Positions 10,146-22,619 of a stretch of 64,000 nt of DNA are shown one piece after another. Positions within the stretch are counted from its first letter, which is position 1. Each line of letters begins with the position of its first letter. The notes beneath the pieces are model-generated. The model was given only the letters and a program-made list of their open reading frames with translations, ran no database searches and was not told the origin of the DNA. The position numbers were made by a program, and so were the translations under genes. This DNA comes from Monarcha castaneiventris obscurior (Eukaryota; Chordata; Aves; Passeriformes; Monarchidae). The stretch is taken from the NCBI GenBank assembly GCA_026261815.1, contig JAMPIT010000481.1, forward strand, positions 1,488,001 to 1,552,000, in the 5' to 3' direction.

Positions 10146-13100
10146 GTGAGCAGGGGCCCGAGGGGCCAGGCTGGGATTGGAGTTGCCCCCAAGGCCAATT
10201 CAGCCTGTGCAAAGGGGCTTTTTGTAGTAACGAATATCTGTGGAGGGAAAAAAAGATCCATTTTCTGTCAGTTTCTGTATTTTTAAATGCTTTATGTAAA
10301 GTACGTGAAGTAAAGACGAAAGTTGAGGAGAACGCTTTGCACCTTTTGTTCCAAAACTGTCAGCCTTACACTGGCACTGACAGCACATGGAATCACACAC
10401 TGGTTTGGGTGGGCAGGGACCCTAAAGCTCATCTCATTCCATCCCCTGCCGTGGGCAGGGACACCTTCCACTGACCCAGGTTACTCCAAGCCCTGTCCAA
10501 CCTGGCTTTGGACACTTCCAGGGATGGGGCAGCCACAGCTTCTCTGGGCACCCTGTGCCAGGGCCTCCCCACCCTCACAGGGAACAATTTCTTCCTAAAA
10601 TGGTTCATATCAAACATAAATGTGTGCTTGTAGCATACAAGTGTTTCTGCGGTCTGTGCTCCAAGTTGTTGAAGTGAACCTGTTCGGTTATCACAGATTG
10701 CCTTGATGGCAGATCATAAATGTGATTTTGGTATAGTAATAAATGGGATTGGAAGCTTTCTGTAACTGTGTGTGTCTGTGTTAAAAGTCACTAAAAATAA
10801 GCCATTTGTAGGAACTTTATTAGATTAAATCAAATATGTTTTACAGCTTGCGATTCCTGAGCATTTGCAACTTGAGTGTCTTTAACAGCTGTAGTGGCTC
10901 ACAGCAAAAAAGGCATAGAAATTAATCTTATTAATTACATTGAGGACTGTATTTTTTGCATTTTAGGAAACAAAATAACATTCTGTGTGCTCTGAAGGCT
11001 TGTACTGCCCTGTGCACTGTATAAGGGTGAACTGGGCACATAGAAACCAAAGCAAAGAGATAATTGGCTAATTAGTGTGATGCTACCAAGCGAAAATTTC
11101 CTTTAAATGTACTTAAAACTGCACTTTAACCTTTTAAGTACTGAAAGCTTAAACTGTTACTGTCTGAATTTCTTGTGTAGTTTTAACTGGCCTGTAGACT
11201 TGGCTCTAACAGCTTTTTTGTCATTGTCCCTGCCTGTTGCCTTTTGTGTAAATCCGTCCTGTTTTATTCCTTAGCTCTGCTAGCAACCGAATCATTGGTG
11301 CTAAGGATCATGCTTCCATTCAGATAAACATTTCTGAGGTAAGTAAAGAAAGCCACAGTAGACCTTGACTCCTGCAGGATCCCAGTTAATGCATGTGGGT
11401 TCCAGTTAATTTAAATTCTTTTTAGCATGGTTTGGGATTTTTTTCCCATTTGTTTATTAGTATTCAGCTTCCAGGAATTTTGTGGACACAGTGTTCCTGT
11501 AGCTTATGAGCTATAGATCTTGATTTCATTCTTGAATGGGAGACCACATTCCCAACTATTTTAAAAAACTGATCCTCTTGAGTTACCTGACCAAAAAAAA
11601 AGTCATTTTAAAAAATGCCATTTATGGTTTCCTGTCATTGTTAAGGCAAATACTTTTCATGTTCACCAGTTTTCATTCTTTCAGTGATCCCTGCTTCTTG
11701 TTTTCAAGGGATCAGAGATTAGCAGAACATGGAAATAAACCCACCTGGTATTACAGGTTTCACTATGCTGTTAAATTTCATGATTTATACTGTTCAGTCT
11801 TTTCCCTGTAAAATTTCTCAGCAGCTTGAGAAAGTGAGCCAATTTCTGTCTTTCAGCTTGGGCATTTTCCTACCCATGTCCCCTTCCCCCTTCAGTTCAA
11901 TTTTCCGTGATATGACCTTAGTTAAAAGAAACAAAAAAAATAGCAAAGGCAGGGAAATCCACAAATAAACTTTACATTGATCTTTTCCATTTGTTCAGAA
12001 CTCAAATATGTTTTTCTTTTAGCTACCATTTCTTGTCAATCTGTGTGATCCACTGGATTTTATGGCTGCACTGCGTAGCTATAAATTCGCTGTGCAAAGA
12101 TCATTGTAGTTGACTTTCTAACTCCAGTGTTTGCCTTGAGATTTTGTAGTATCTATCCTATACTGCAAGTATTTTTCTGCAGTTTTTAACTTCGGGGTGC
12201 TTGGCAAGTGTGATGTGAGAGCATAAAGCTTTGTGAGAATCTGTGTGCAGCAGCTTTGCTGTGATTGCAGGTTGACAAGGTGACAGGCAGAGTGAACGGC
12301 CAGTTCAAGACCTACGCCATCTGCGGCCCGATCCGGAGGATGGTGAGTGCCTTCCTGAGAATTCCTGCAGAGCTGCTGTGCTGCTTTTTCTCTTCAGTAG
12401 TAATTCATCAGATGTGTATTTGGCACTGAAAACGCAGCGTGCCCTCGGCTCGTTGTAGAGCAAGAAGTTTTGGGGGATGATGAAGGCAGAGCGAAGATGT
12501 GAACAAATTTGTATAATCACAGAATGGTTTGGGTTGGAAGGGACCTTAAAGCTCATCTCATTCCACCCCCTGCCATGGGCAGGGACACCTTCCACTGACC
12601 CAGGTTGCTCCAAGCCCCATCCAGCCTGGCCTGGGACACTTCCAGGGATGAGGCAGCTGCAGCTTGACTGGGCACCCTGTGCCAGGACCTTGGATTAACT
12701 TGGAATAATCAATTTCTTCTGGGAATGTTTATATTTTTTCAAATGCATGAAGGATGCAAGTGGTTTTCTTTCTTTTAAGAATGTACCAAGGTACTAATCC
12801 TGGCTTTTATCTGCTGTTTATAATTACTGAAGATGATACTACTATGACTTCAAGATGGTGTGAGGAGTTCATCGCAAGTCCACTTATCCATAAATATATG
12901 TTGTTAGTGCAAATGCTTATTTTTATCAAGTTAAAGCTATTTCTTACCCTTAAGGATGACAAAAAATTAACAGTTCATTTTGAAAACACTAATCTGCCCT
13001 AACTGCTGCAGCTGCCTCTCTTCCATGCCTGTCTGCAATTATTTGGACACTTGAGAATATTTTCTGTTCTCTTTTTACAGGGTGAATCAGATGACTCCAT

Positions 13101-13326
13101 TTTGCGCCTGGCAAAAAATGATGGAATTGTTTCCAAGTATGTATGTTTATCTTATCCTCTAACTCTTGCAGGGGGAACTTCCATTCCCAAATCCAGCTTT
13201 TAGGATGACAGTCTGTGCATTGTATTTATAGGATGATTACACAGTTGGTTAAAGATATTTACTTGAGCTGTTGAAGGAAACTGATTTGTAACAATGTTTG
13301 TTTCACTTTCTTCTAGGAACTTTTAA
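10096..13326 (+). CDS. RPS21: RPS21, 40S ribosomal protein eS21
   Basis: Coding exons 10096-10145, 11275-11338, 12271-12342, 13081-13136 and 13317-13326 splice in phase to 83 codons plus TAA, the standard vertebrate eS21 length. The protein begins [20 protein letters not shown], continues [20 protein letters not shown] and [13 protein letters not shown], and ends [21 protein letters not shown]. eS21 is a small eukaryote-specific protein of the 40S subunit, needed for late 18S rRNA processing. Against the human protein as I recall it there are six substitutions: Met34Ile, Val36Ile, Ala37Ser, Phe46Val, Ala58Pro and Ala75Asn. With introns and a polyA signal it is the genuine gene, not a processed copy. 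It reads in the same direction as CABLES2 and LAMA5. The ATG is chosen because it gives the exact family N-terminus. Confidence 0.97.
10146..11274 (+). other. RPS21: RPS21 intron after first coding exon
   Basis: Apart from the CR1 copy at 10388-10617 this intron is unique, AT-leaning sequence. I looked for a box C/D snoRNA (RTGATGA with CTGA), common in ribosomal-protein introns, and saw no convincing pair. Confidence 0.6.
10388..10617 (-). mobile_element. CR1 LINE 3' end in RPS21 intron
   Basis: On the + strand it starts ggaatcacacactggtttgg and continues with agggaccctaaagctcatct, gggcagggacaccttccact, gacacttccagggatggggc and gggaacaatttcttcctaa. It is the complement of a CR1 3' end of a different subfamily from the sense copy at 9789. 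It closely resembles the copy at 12516. Confidence 0.93.
11275..11338 (+). CDS. RPS21: RPS21 second coding exon
   Basis: Acceptor tattccttag ends at 11274 and donor GTAAGT begins at 11339. The first base completes Cys17, then [20 protein letters not shown] and a final Glu codon. Confidence 0.96.
11339..12270 (+). other. RPS21: RPS21 intron between second and third coding exons
   Basis: AT-rich unique sequence with proper GT and AG ends. No repeat or small RNA recognised. Confidence 0.6.
12271..12342 (+). CDS. RPS21: RPS21 third coding exon
   Basis: Acceptor tgattgcag ends at 12270 and donor GTGAGT begins at 12343. It encodes 24 codons, [12 protein letters not shown] then [12 protein letters not shown]. 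Pro58 (ccg) sits where I recall Ala in human; a single base change would account for it. Confidence 0.96.
12343..13080 (+). other. RPS21: RPS21 intron with CR1 insertion
   Basis: Intron with donor GTGAGT and acceptor ctttttacag. It contains the CR1 copy at 12516-12690; the rest is AT-rich. No snoRNA motif pair was convincing. Confidence 0.6.
12516..12690 (-). mobile_element. CR1 LINE 3' end in RPS21 intron
   Basis: The + strand starts aatcacagaatggtttgggt, then tggaagggaccttaaagctc, gggcagggacaccttccact and ggacacttccagggatgagg, a CR1 3' end in reverse. It is very similar over its whole length to the copy at 10388, so the two are recent relatives of one subfamily. Confidence 0.94.
13081..13136 (+). 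CDS. RPS21: RPS21 fourth coding exon
   Basis: Acceptor ctttttacag ends at 13080. It encodes [18 protein letters not shown] plus two bases of Lys81. The donor is GTATGT at 13137; the apparent in-frame AAG is completed after splicing by G at 13317. Confidence 0.95.
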
Positions 13327-13375
13327 CTGAAGAAACTCCGGTATGGAACATGTGAAATAAACAGTTCAAAACTAT
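13317..13375 (+). CDS. RPS21: RPS21 terminal exon (K-N-F-stop and short 3' UTR)
   Basis: Acceptor cttcttctag ends at 13316. One base completes Lys81, then AAC TTT TAA gives Asn82, Phe83 and stop at 13324-13326. The rest is a 3' UTR of about 50 bases, typical of ribosomal-protein genes. The coding part is only ten bases. Confidence 0.94.
13356..13361 (+). terminator. RPS21: RPS21 polyadenylation signal
   Basis: AATAAA lies 30 bases after the stop codon. Cleavage is expected about 15 bases downstream, and a T-rich tract (gtctttttttcaag) follows. Confidence 0.9.
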
Positions 13376-13376
13376 A

Positions 13377-16300
13377 TTGTGCCCTGTCTTTTTTTCAAGT
13401 CATAAACATGAGTGGGTTCATTGTAGTTACTCTTAAAAGACTTAGAAATGTGTCTTAAAAATACACAGATTCTGATTGTGAATTCTTAAAACAAATCGGC
13501 CTGTCAAGCAATGCCAGAGTTGAAATTCAAGGATCTCCACTTCACTCTAGGATTCACTGTTATTTTTCTTTTCCAGATTTAGTAAGTTTTGCATCTGTAA
13601 TGGAACACTTGCAATGTTGCAATCTAAGTGAACTTGCTGGTTTTTCACTGGAAAAGCTAAGGGGATTCTTATTGTTAGGATACAAGAAAGGGTCTGTCCT
13701 TTCTTCCAGATGCTGCTTTTGTCTTGGTAGATTTTGTTTGCACACAACAGGTTTGTCAGATTGTGATTATCATTTAAATAGATGTTATCTATGGGTTTGG
13801 GTTTAAAATAAAGTAATAGGGTATGACTTGTATGGAAAACTTCCCGTCAGCCACATTTTACCAGTTTCATGATACCCACAGCTACACAGGGACTGTCCTG
13901 ATGGCGTATCCTGATCTGCACATTCTCAAGCATTTACTCAGAGGTTATATCCAGATTACACTTGTGATCACCTCTGGGTTACCATTTGCAGTTGTCCATC
14001 CTCAGATCTCTGCATGGGCCCTCCCAGAATTCTTCCAAGTGACAGAAGCTGTTCAGTGATGCTTTCCTGTTTATGCTGCAAGCTGTCACCAGTGAGAGGG
14101 GGTCACCGTGGGCTTTATTTCTCACTTGTTTGCAGGTTACTGTGGGTGCAGGGGGGTGTGGGACACCTCACAGGCCTTTTTTCAGACCTCAGGACAGCCT
14201 CGAACAGGGATGCTGCTGCCTCTGGGCTAAGGGGAATGGCTGAACTGCCCACGTGTAGTATCTTTCTGCTTATCTATTTTCTGACTGCTCAGACATGTCA
14301 AAGTGCAGCATATCTTTGGAAGATCATGTTTTGGCACCAGGGATACCTACTGAATATTAGCAGAGCAAATCAGGCCGTGTTAATGTGTGGTTACTGTGTG
14401 GTGTGGGGTTTTTTGGTAATTTTAGTAAGTTTTTTTGCAAATCATAAATTGGGATTTAGAGTGTAAGCTACTGTATAGATACAGTGAAGTCATAACTAAA
14501 CCTTTATTCCAGGAGCAGTTTCAGCAGAGAAGTCAGAACTCAGCAGGCTGTGAGCCCTTTTTAGCAGAGCCATAACCCGAAACATCTTTGGCTGCACAGT
14601 CTCCCTTCCCACTGATAACACTTGAATTTACTACTGCTTCTCTGAGCTCATAGAGCTTTTAAAAGATAAACTCCTGGATGTTGCAAGTAGGGAGGAACTC
14701 AGCTAAAAAGGGCAAAAAAATGGTTCATGTTGAATTCATGTTGAACTTAATATACAAAGTACATGAGAGAAACCTTTTAAATACTAAAATCGGGGGGGAA
14801 AGTTAATCCATACTTTATTTCTGAGCTATTTTCTTCTGACATCTAAGTTAATGATGAAAGATGCATTAAAAAAAAAAGGGGAGGAGGGATGACAATGTTG
14901 TGATTCTCCTAGAAATAATTCATTTTTCCAGCAGATAAATCTGTGAAAACATTTTCTGGAAAGAAAAATAGAGTCTCCAAACTGGAGAGATTTCAGCTTG
15001 GCTTATGTCCAATCCTATTACTTTCTTTTGTACACAGTAAGAGGAGATAAGTTTTAATTGGACTTGATCTTTTTTTTTCTGACATATCTTAAATTAGCTG
15101 CTTCTGCCCTGGCATTAGGGTAGAACTTTAAATAAAACCCTTAACTGTTTACTGCTGATAAATGCCTGGTTTACCAAAGAGTTTAAATGTTGACTTGTTC
15201 CTAATCCCCTGAGACTCTGTTCATCCATGTGGATTTCAGTGGAATTCCTCCATAAGGCACGGTGAACTGACAGTTTAAAAGTTCAAGATGGACTTGAGGT
15301 CTCTCAGATGTCTTTTTAAGCAGTACAACCCCATTAGCATTCAGCTGATCCAAATTTACACTTCTGGTTTGAGTATTTAAGGACTGTGTTGTGATTTAAA
15401 ATGTTCTGTGCTTTGTAACACTGATTGTTGCCATTTGGTTTTTGGAATTTTAAAAAATTGAAGCAAATTATTCTCTCATTAATTTATTGTCAAAATAAAC
15501 GTTATGTTGCCATATCCTAAAACAATTCTGTTGGGGATGGATTAGTGCTGTGCTGAAGGCTTCCTGAAGTTCACACCATCATTACCAGCAAGACTGCACG
15601 TGAGTCCTACCAAAATTTCTGAAGAATCCTATCAAGGGAGGACACGTGTCCCTTTAAAAATCCACTTTCAGTTGCATTTTCTAGTATTGTGATGTAAAAT
15701 GTTCTTTGTTTTCCTGGAACAGGAATAGTTCAGATGTTTGAGGGCCATGAAAGGGAATGAACTGTACTCGTACTGTATAAGATGGACAGAGTTGCCCTTA
15801 CATGGTTACATTGCACCAAGTCGTGAAATTCTTTGCTGTTACTTACGAGGACTTGGCAGTGGCATCCTGAAGACATCTGATTTAACTGGGGCTATTTTAG
15901 TATTTTTGGCCAAAATTCTGCTGCTCAGACAAGAGCCTGAAACTCCTGAAAACACCTGGGGGCTTGGTAGGAGCTTGTCGATGTCTCATAATAGTGATTT
16001 TTCTTTTTAAGCCTTGACGTTCTAACGAACTACACGGTGCTGAAAAGCTGCTTCAGTGGGTGTCAGCTGTGAGCCTGTTGTGACCAGAGCCCCGGGGTTA
16101 GGAGGTCACTGCTGATAACAAGAGTTATCAGCTTTGATAGCATCTCCCCTGCTCGAGGTGCCAAACAGGCACAGCCCTGCCAGGGCTGCGAGGGGACAAG
16201 AGGCGACAAAAGCTCCCCTGGCACTGCTCGTGGCTCACTGCACGGAGGAGACTGAGACTCAGGGCAGGAAAAAAGGCCAGGAGCGTCCTTTGCCTCCGTG

Positions 16301-19300
16301 AGTGCCCATCAGGCTCCAGGGGATGTTTGGAGCAGAGCTGTCTCAGCAGTGCTCTCTGCAGAAGGGAACCTGGCATAGCTCTGCGGGATATCCTTTATTT
16401 TCCCAAAGCACGTGCTGATGCTGGAGGCTGCTGAAAGCCTACCTAGAGGACTGAGATAATCTAGTTCCACTAGATTTGGCAACTGTTTTGTTTTCCATTT
16501 GGATGTTGTGGAGAGCTGTCTATTCCCACCTCCTGTTTTGTTCAATTGCTGTCACTCTGAGTGATACACAGAGATAAATACACCTCTGCTGCAAATAGTA
16601 CATTGAGCAGGTTAAGAGAGGTTTTGATTTTAGTTAATTTGTTTTTGGCTGTTTGTGTTGAGGCATCCCTAGGGAGGCAGCTTCCCTGTATGTATGTTGG
16701 ACTAATCAGCCATGGAAAAAACCAAAGAAAATTAATTAGGCCTTTTTTTTTTTCCTTCTGGGAAACACACTATTGTTTAACATCAGACAGGAGTTCTGCT
16801 TGGCTAAATCCTCAACAGGAACTGCAGGTACTGAGATTTTAAGAATTAAGAACAATTGATAAGGTCAATGTGGGATTTATTTTTTAAATAAATTATTATG
16901 GAAAAGATACTATTTTAACATCTGTTTATAGATATCTGATAGTGAGTAAAACTACTGTGACCAGGCTGGACCAAGTGTATTTTGCAAGGTACACAGCCGA
17001 GCGTGTTAACAAATGAGCAAAGTGAAGAAACTTTAACAAATCCTGTTCCATGGCTTATTTCTGGGACCATGGAGAAGAGCAGGTATGTGCCTGTTCTGCT
17101 GAGGATTGGGGCCCCTTGGGCTGCTGTTCGCAGTCCTGGGCTGACCATGGCCAGCTGCCAGTGCCCACCCAGCTCCTCCTCACTCCCCCTCCACAACAGG
17201 GCAGAAAATAGGGTGGAAAGGCACATGGGTGACAGCAGGGAGGCCACTTATCAATTACCATCATGAGCAAAACAGGAAAATCCATGTATTGCTTATTAAA
17301 CCAGAACTGGATTGATAGCACCAGGATTAGGCTGCAGATCATAGGAGCCCCAGAGCTGTACATACACTTTATGTAAATTCAGGTGCTCTTCCAAGAAGAT
17401 GAAGGACAATCCTTGTGCAGGGAGCCAGGGCTTGTGGGCATTGACTGGGGGTTCCTGCAGGGATGGAAGTGAGAGTCACACTTGCATTTTGGTGAGCCAG
17501 TTGTAAGCTGTGTGCTGAGACACAACACATCCATCTAAATTAAGGTGTTGCTTATCTGGCTCTAAACACAATAATCTTTTTGCTGTTTTCACAGGGCACC
17601 AGAGCCCAGACAAGCACCTTGATCCATCCATCAATACCAAAATACAATGCACTGGTGCCCTGATGTGAAGTCATTCAGGCTGTCACCCTCTTGTGAGCTG
17701 CAGAGCCTGTCAGGTAAGTCAGGTTGAGCAAAAATGCTAAAATACCATGTGTTTTATCTCACAGAGCAGTGTTTTCATAAAGTGTTTAGCACAACTCTGT
17801 GCGGGTTGCTCATTGAGCTGGGAAATGTGGTATTTCATGCTCCAGGCAAAATGTTACAAGTGTCTGAGGCTGAACAAAAATAGCCCTTCAGAATAAATTG
17901 GGTAGTGCACAGGGGAGGTGGCAGAGATCATTACTTGCTGCTTGTCCCTGCTTCATTCAGTTCTTTTCCCTACAAGGGCTAGAAAGGCTGGGGATTTAAT
18001 TCTCCCTTTGACCAGTTTGAGGTTAAAGAAAGGGATTTACATGCCTGATTTCTGTTCCGGCCAATGGAGCCATGCTCACAGCAAACTCCCTCTGCATTCC
18101 TGGGAAAATGGGGTCATTTGTGCCGGATCACTCAGCCAAGCATGGATGTGTGACAGTACAGCCCCCGAGCCAGCTGTGCTGAGAAAATAACCTTAAAAAG
18201 TTGATGCTGCAGCTGAGTTCAGTGTCTGCTGATGGGTCACTTTTGTTCTTGCCTTGTGTCTGCTCTCAAGTGCCTGAAACCCTTATCCCAGTCTCCTGTC
18301 CCTGAGCTGGTAATCTCAAACTTGGAAGAGTTTCCAGGCAGGCCGACCAAAATCTGAGGATCTAAGACCGCCTGTATCGAAAAATAAGTAAATAAAAGGA
18401 AGCTAATCCCAGATGGTGCTGATTAAAACACGGACTACAAAGGGAGGGTGAGGAAGCAGCTTTCAGGCTGAGATGTCTATTACCTGAGAGGGAGCTTGAT
18501 CACTGTGCACAGAGCTCATACATCAGGCAGCCCAGCACATCCTGACACAGCGCTGCCTTTGGAGAGCCTGCATCCTCCTGCAGAAGATAACGGAGCCAAA
18601 CTTGGGGTCTTTTGATCACAGAGGGAATTAACATCTCAGCAGTCTTCTTGGCGAGTGACACAAGTGTGACCACAGTAGGGATAAACCCCTTTCAGGTTAA
18701 AGGGAGGCAATTTTACAAGATTTTTCTGACCTTCTCCCAAACGCTGGATTGCCGAGGGAACAGGAGGCTTTGCAGGTGGCAGTGTGCCTGCCTGCCAGTG
18801 ACACCATGGCCAGTGCTCACTTCTCATCTTGGCTGAATGGCTGATAACAGGTCTGCTTTGCTCTTAAGGCCCCAGGTGCTGATCTTTTGTTTCCCAAATT
18901 TTATTTGTCACCTATCTCTGTGGTTTTGATTTTTCAAACTTGTTTGAGACTGTCCTGACAGGAAGGTTAATCCTTGCCTCAGTTGAAAGAGTGCTGACTC
19001 ACTGCTGCAAGTCATAATTCCCTGAAAACTTTAAATATCCAGGAAAGTCTCATACACATATCACAGCTTTCCATATGGTTACATAAAAATCTCAAACTGT
19101 CATTGTCAAGGTGTCATTGCATCAGATACCTTGTGGTTCATGCCTGCTCTGCTACTCAGCCTTCGCTGCTTTCAGTGCCTTTAAAAAGAAAGAGAAAAAA
19201 AAAGTTCTGTTTGTTTCTGCAGAGCTGGGACCTGCTCCTGGTGTGCTTCCCATTAAGGGTGCATCCCAGGCATTCCATAAAACTGCAGCACTGTACAGCA

Positions 19301-22300
19301 CCGGGACCAAGGCTTAGGAGACTCATTTCTGCTTCCAGAAGTGACGTTAGTTTTGAGCAAGACCTGTGAACTGCTACATCCTATACTAGAATTTACCCCT
19401 CTCTCAAATGAATGTGAGTAAAACAGTAGGAAGCTTCAAATCAATGTAAGGAGTGCTCAGAAAATGCGGTGTGAGGTGGCATAGTTCTCTAAGTAACTTT
19501 TATAAGGAATATAAACTTTAAAGAAGATCTGCAGTGAACTCAGTAGAGTTGCGCCAGAGGCAGGTGTGCTAATTTACTATTTTAACCCTGGTTTTATCCT
19601 CTATCCAGCAGGGGAATTTTACACCACCAATTTTCTGGATGTGCAAATAAAATAGTGTCATTTTTGTCTTTTTGAATCCAGGAACATTTATAGGGGTAGG
19701 ACCCTTAGAGTGTTCTTTCTTCCTTCAGGGAGTGGGTAAAGAGAGGGAGGGCCATATCAAAGCTGGCTGCTGGAAAGAATTAACTCAGATTTACGATGCT
19801 CTGCAGCTCAAGATAATTCCTCTGGTATTTGGAGACTCCAAAATGCAAAAAGCAGTGCTCATGGGGAGCGTGCTCTCAGTCACCCCTTTCTGGTGTCAGT
19901 AACTGGCACCCAGGAGTGCGAATCCCACAGAGGACTGGTCACTGCCAAGCCAGTAGAAGGCACAAAGCTGGAGCTGCCACGTCTGCTCCTACTGCTCTGG
20001 CCCAGCCTAAAGACTTCCTGCACCTCCAAGGGCGGAGCAGCCTTTAATGCAAACTCACAGGATACCATGAGCCTTAGATCCCCATCTTCATAAATTTGCA
20101 AAAGACAACCAGGACACTCTCCAGAAGTGCTCAGAGTTGGGAACAGAGCAAACCAAGAAAAATTCCAGCAAAGGGGGCAGTGACTGATCCCAGCCCCAGA
20201 TAACAGTTCTTATCAGAAAAGCTCATAAATCCACCCAGTTTAAACAGTGTCAGCAGCATCCCGTGCTGCTTTGTGTGTCCCCTCAAGGGATCTACAGCTT
20301 CTTGTTCCCATCAGCGATTTCCATTCTATCCTTCAGGTTCCCAAAAGTCACTACTTCCTGGAAAATGTTTATGGAAGTGCTAATTCTGAATATCTTTGTG
20401 GCCTTAGAAGGAGCAGACCATGTTGCTGTTGTAATAAACAGCCCAAATTACTGTTTGGCTGTCACTTGTGATTAAAGCAGCAAATACTGGCAAAAACAAC
20501 ATGCCAGAAGTAGGGAACTTGTTTAAATGTTGGCTTTTGGGTCTGATTTTCAAGTGTCTGGTGGAATATGAAGTCTTCATCAAGACACAGCATCAGTGTC
20601 TCTCCTGGGAGCTGTAAATAGACACCTGATAGCCCTGCCCTTTGTGAAGCACAAACACATGGATAACACCACCTTCTCTGGTCACTGTCACCCCTCTGGT
20701 GTCACCACTGCCACTGCAGATGAAGATTATTTGAGGAGAACTACACAAGACCGCACCGTGGTCTTGTCTCTTAATTCCAGTTTTACCTCAAGCATTATTA
20801 TTTCTTTTCTTTTAGGTACTATGTCCTAATAAAAACAAGGCAGAATATATTCATTTACTGCTTGGAAAAAAAATCCCACAGCTTTTTCACAGAAAGGTAT
20901 GGATTTGGTGTGAAAGAATGATGTAGATGTGAGAAAATGAGCACCCCATCAAAGACCTGGTCCCAAGTAAAATATCAAGCTGACACTCATGTGCTCCGAG
21001 TGATTTCTCAACAACTGCTTCCTGCTACATGCAAAAAAAAAAAAAATATTTGTATTGTGGTCAGCCACCCCTTTTAGGGATGTGCTGCAGCAATTATGAG
21101 GAGTGAGAGGGAGTCATGACCTTGCTATTATTCTAGAAACTCTATTTGGGGAAAATCTGTGGACTTATTTAAGCCACATTTTGTCTCTTCCAGCAAACAG
21201 TTTGGTAGTTTCCAAAACACCAAGAAGAGCATAAGGGGATTTTGTCTCCAGTGTTGTGACTTTTCAATGACCTCGCAGAACAAGGACCAGATGATGAAGT
21301 GGCCCCATAAAACACTCTTTTGGGAAAACACCATGTCATACACTGCTGGGACGAACTGTGCAGAACAGGATACTGGGAACAACTCCCATGCTTGAGAGGA
21401 ACCTATAAAACAAAGCTCTGGACTTACCCCATGAGAGAGAGAGAGAGTATGGAATGGGGAAGGTTGTTTCTTCTGCTATGGGAAAAAGTTTTGCATCTTG
21501 TCTACCTTCACAAGGGTATAATAGCCCCTTCCTGACTTGTGTGGTGAGGAAATTTGGGTCACAAAAGCTGTGTCCTTCTATCTATCAGGTAACTTCTAAA
21601 TAAGCCATTGTGCCCAAGGAGGAGGGTGGTTGTGTGCTGAGACCCAGTGCAGAGTGGGATTCCCAAAGAACAGCTCTGGGGAGCAGCATTTAGGGGAAGA
21701 AATTGATAAAATGAGAAAACAGCACCACAAATATTTTTTTTTTCATTTACTATTGTAAGAAGTCACTGGAAGATAAGAGCAGATGCAAATGTTTGGTGGT
21801 TAGTGAAAGGTGAATACCGCAGCAAGCTCTTCTGGCTGTCCTGAGAGGAGCTTCTCACATGAATGCTGAGCCCATGATGCTGTGTGTGTCTTCCTGCAGT
21901 GTTTTGGAATGTGCTGCACGAGGTGCAGGAGATGCTCCAGGGCTGTGTGCAACCCTCTCCTGGCCAGGCAGGGAGGGCAGATGGACCCCAACAGAACACA
22001 AGAGGCAAGGTGTGAGGAGAGACGGAGTGGTTTGGTAGTTAGCTAAAGGGCAGAGAATCACGGAACTGGAGCTGATGCCACCAGAGCAGGAGATACCTGA
22101 GCAGCTGGAGTGGGTCTGCTTACACGGAGGGGCAAAGCAGGATAACTGCAGGAGCAATGAGCACACTCAGGAGCAGTGGGAGAGGGCACTGGGCAAGCCT
22201 GAGGTGCTCAGTGCTCATGACTTGGGGGGAATTTCAAGGAAAGCTACAAGAGATCTGGAGGGAGGCACTGCTGCCTGCTGGAAGCAACGGGGGAGGGAGA

Positions 22301-22600
22301 GGTTTTGTGTATTTAGACTCTCTGTGGGGCCCAGACATTGAGATCACTGTGCAAGCACTGCACTGCCACGTGTTCCTTGTAAATGCGTGGGCAGCTGGAT
22401 GTGTCCTTTTGAAGCAGCAGCACCGTGTTCATCTGCCCTGTCTGGCACTGCTTAATCCTGAAAAGAAGCAGCACTTCCCTGTCTGCTCCTTAGAAATGAC
22501 CTGAGCAGCAGCAGCGTAATCACTTGCATTAAATACATGGCTGGAATCCTCTTGATAAAGTCCAAGACACGGGACAGCTTCCTACAAACTGCCCAGGGGC
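13377..22600. other. Intergenic DNA downstream of RPS21, first part
   Basis: Unique-looking, AT-leaning sequence with no supported gene. An AATAAA near 15496 could serve a longer RPS21 transcript but nothing supports that. Small features only: an A-run at 21033-21046 and a short GA run near 21433. Open frames are short, lack known motifs, and occur on both strands. Confidence 0.6.
21033..21046. repeat. Poly-A run
   Basis: Fourteen consecutive A in unique intergenic DNA. No retrogene or SINE body is recognisable next to it. Confidence 0.9.
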
Positions 22601-22619
22601 AGACCTGACCATCTGACTC

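Noticed and set aside
9405..10286. Long + strand open frame rich in Gly/Ala/Met overlapping the RPS21 CpG island.
   Set aside because: It is produced by the minisatellite and CR1, is out of frame with RPS21, and resembles no protein family.
12476..12500. gatgatga as a possible snoRNA box C in an RPS21 intron.
   Set aside because: No box D (CTGA) with terminal stem at suitable distance; the downstream sequence is CR1.
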